Assembly (NCBI GenBank): GCA_020736575.1
Contig: JAGPYM010000039.1
Span: forward strand, 124,001 to 188,000
DNA: 64,000 nucleotides
Origin: Thelonectria olida
Taxonomy: Eukaryota > Ascomycota > Sordariomycetes > Hypocreales > Nectriaceae
Direction: 5' to 3'
Below the pieces are notes generated by a model. The model saw only the letters and a list, made by a program, of their open reading frames with translations. It made no database searches and was not told the origin of the DNA. Position numbers and translations under genes: made by a program. Of the stretch, positions 62,972 through 64,000 are shown one piece after another. Each line of letters starts with the position of its first letter. Position 1 is the first letter of the stretch.

Positions 62972-64000
62972 TTAACTCTTTCTACGCGCAGTTAGTCATC
63001 TGTCAAACAGGTAAACGGGAACAACATACTGGTAGATTGTACCATCTTGATAGATGGAACATCCATTCCAACCGGTGCCGATGCCGCACTGTACCTTACC
63101 GGAACTCCAGGCGTCCCCTGAAGCAAGGCAGTAGACAGAATCCCCATTGCCCTGACAGGGCGGGAACCAGTTCATACCAAACGTCTTGCATCCAGGTATC
63201 GAATCGCAATACTGGGCACATATCGCAACACGGTCCGCATGAGTGCTACTGCTGGGGATATTGCGACTTGTTTGATCGATCCAGTTGCTAGAAAGAACGG
63301 TTAGCGCCCTTCAGCTCAGGCTACTAAACCAAAGACTGGTGCTAGAGGCCGTAGGAAAGGGGGCAACGCTTACTTTGGCAAATAGGCACATCCATTGGCC
63401 GGGCCGTAGACGAGGGAATACTGGTTGGATATTGCCACAGTAGTCGTAGTCACTGGGACTGTGGTACTGGCCGTCGATGTGGTGAACAACGTGGTTGTAA
63501 AGGCGACGTTCGTCGTTGAATATGATGTTATAGACGTGCTCGTCACGGCATTGGTTGGCAAAGTAGTCGTCGTGACCGTGGATATCGTTGAGACATACTC
63601 AAGAGAGGTGGTATCGATTTCTACAAGCTCCAAAGTGGTGGTGTAGCCAATGGAAGTTGTAGTAGTCTTAAATGAGTAGCGATTAGCCTCATGTCAGGGA
63701 GTTGATAGCTGATCATGTTGGATGTCAACTTACGGTTTCAGTGCTAACGCGTGAGATGAACACCTCGTCATCAGTAACAACGCCGCCTACATTCGAAGTC
63801 ACGGTCGTTTTGATCGTTTTGTATGACGTGGTGACAGATGTAGCCGCTGCAGTAACAGTTTTACACACCTTCTTAGGCTTCAAACACTGGAGTTGGTGCG
63901 AAGGAGCGAACAGTTAGCATGGGTTCCTCGTCATAGCGAGTGTCCGCTCTGGCTGGAAGATGAAGGGATGTGGAAAGCATCGTAGGTGGGTGAACTCACC
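62972..64000 (-). CDS. Thr/Ser-rich exported protein with C-terminal cysteine-rich PAN/apple-like domain (5' part beyond right edge)
   Basis: Exons reconstructed on the minus strand: one base at 64000 (the exon before a GTGAGT donor), 63886-63734, 63666-63374, 63287-63030 and 62981-62972, with introns of 113, 67, 86 and 48 nt. The visible product has a lysine/cysteine start (CLKPKKVCKTVT), a long Thr/Ser/Val-rich stretch typical of O-glycosylated stalks of fungal cell-surface proteins, then GPANGCAYLPNNWID and a domain of about 85 residues with eight cysteines (CAQYC, PGCKTFGMNWF, CQGNG, YCLASGDAW, QCGIG, CSIYQDG) resembling PAN/apple modules. The last intron has a GTATGT donor and GACTAAC branch, and the gene ends QKS; reading through would give a tail ending FDR. 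It is likely secreted or wall-bound. The N-terminus is not in the window. Confidence 0.7.

Noticed and set aside
1..64000. CRISPR arrays, insertion sequences, operons, rRNA genes
   Set aside because: No spaced identical repeats, transposase frame with terminal repeats, or rRNA-like sequence was seen, and the genome is eukaryotic by its introns.

Overview
The window is nuclear DNA of a filamentous ascomycete (Pezizomycotina, most likely a Sordariomycete). The evidence is many short introns (about 47-113 nt) with GT(A/G)(A/C/T)GT donors, CTAAC/CTGAC-like branch points and NAG acceptors. Genes are single and promoter-separated, and the content is typical of this group: Zn2Cys6 regulators, SDRs, an MFS sugar transporter, secreted hydrolases, a HET-s/HeLo-like pseudokinase and a Clr5-ankyrin protein. 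No operon, tRNA, rRNA, CRISPR array or intact transposon was seen. Most exon joins below were worked out by hand from reading frame and splice signals.

Left part (1-16 kb): two kinase-like genes stand head to head, one running off the left edge and one a HeLo-like N-domain plus degenerate kinase. A large single-pass membrane protein of unknown role and the haem enzyme porphobilinogen deaminase follow. Next come a five-exon Zn2Cys6 regulator divergent from an SDR, an isochorismatase-like protein lacking its expected cysteine, a second SDR, and a small protein built of 29-residue repeats with a twin palindrome upstream.

Middle part (16-46 kb): a hypothetical ORF faces a Ulp1-like cysteine protease. 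A polysaccharide deacetylase converges on a large protein resembling the fungal DUF7587 family, whose C-terminal exons had to be reconstructed. A gene-poor 2.5 kb with a possible MEMO-like relic leads to a six-exon hexose transporter. Three secreted enzymes follow (aspartic protease, tannase/feruloyl esterase, histidine acid phosphatase). A hidden four-exon 71-residue gene, two further hypothetical or membrane proteins, a decayed kinase-like fragment, a small secreted protein and two ATG-less coding fragments complete this stretch.

Right part (46-64 kb): a three-exon Zn2Cys6 regulator is divergent from a glyoxalase/VOC-fold protein. A secreted protein, a 1207-residue Clr5-ankyrin protein and a hidden two-exon 73-residue gene come next. 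After a 3.2 kb gene-poor stretch, a zinc-less medium-chain reductase converges on an alcohol O-acetyltransferase-type gene with an apparent one-base frameshift. The right edge holds the 3' part of a Thr/Ser-rich secreted protein ending in a cysteine-rich domain.

Functional links are inferences: two regulator/enzyme divergent pairs (TF-SDR, TF-VOC), one reductase/acyltransferase pair, and a HeLo/kinase/ankyrin set of the kind associated with fungal non-self recognition. No polyketide, peptide or terpene backbone enzyme is present, so no classical secondary-metabolite cluster can be claimed.
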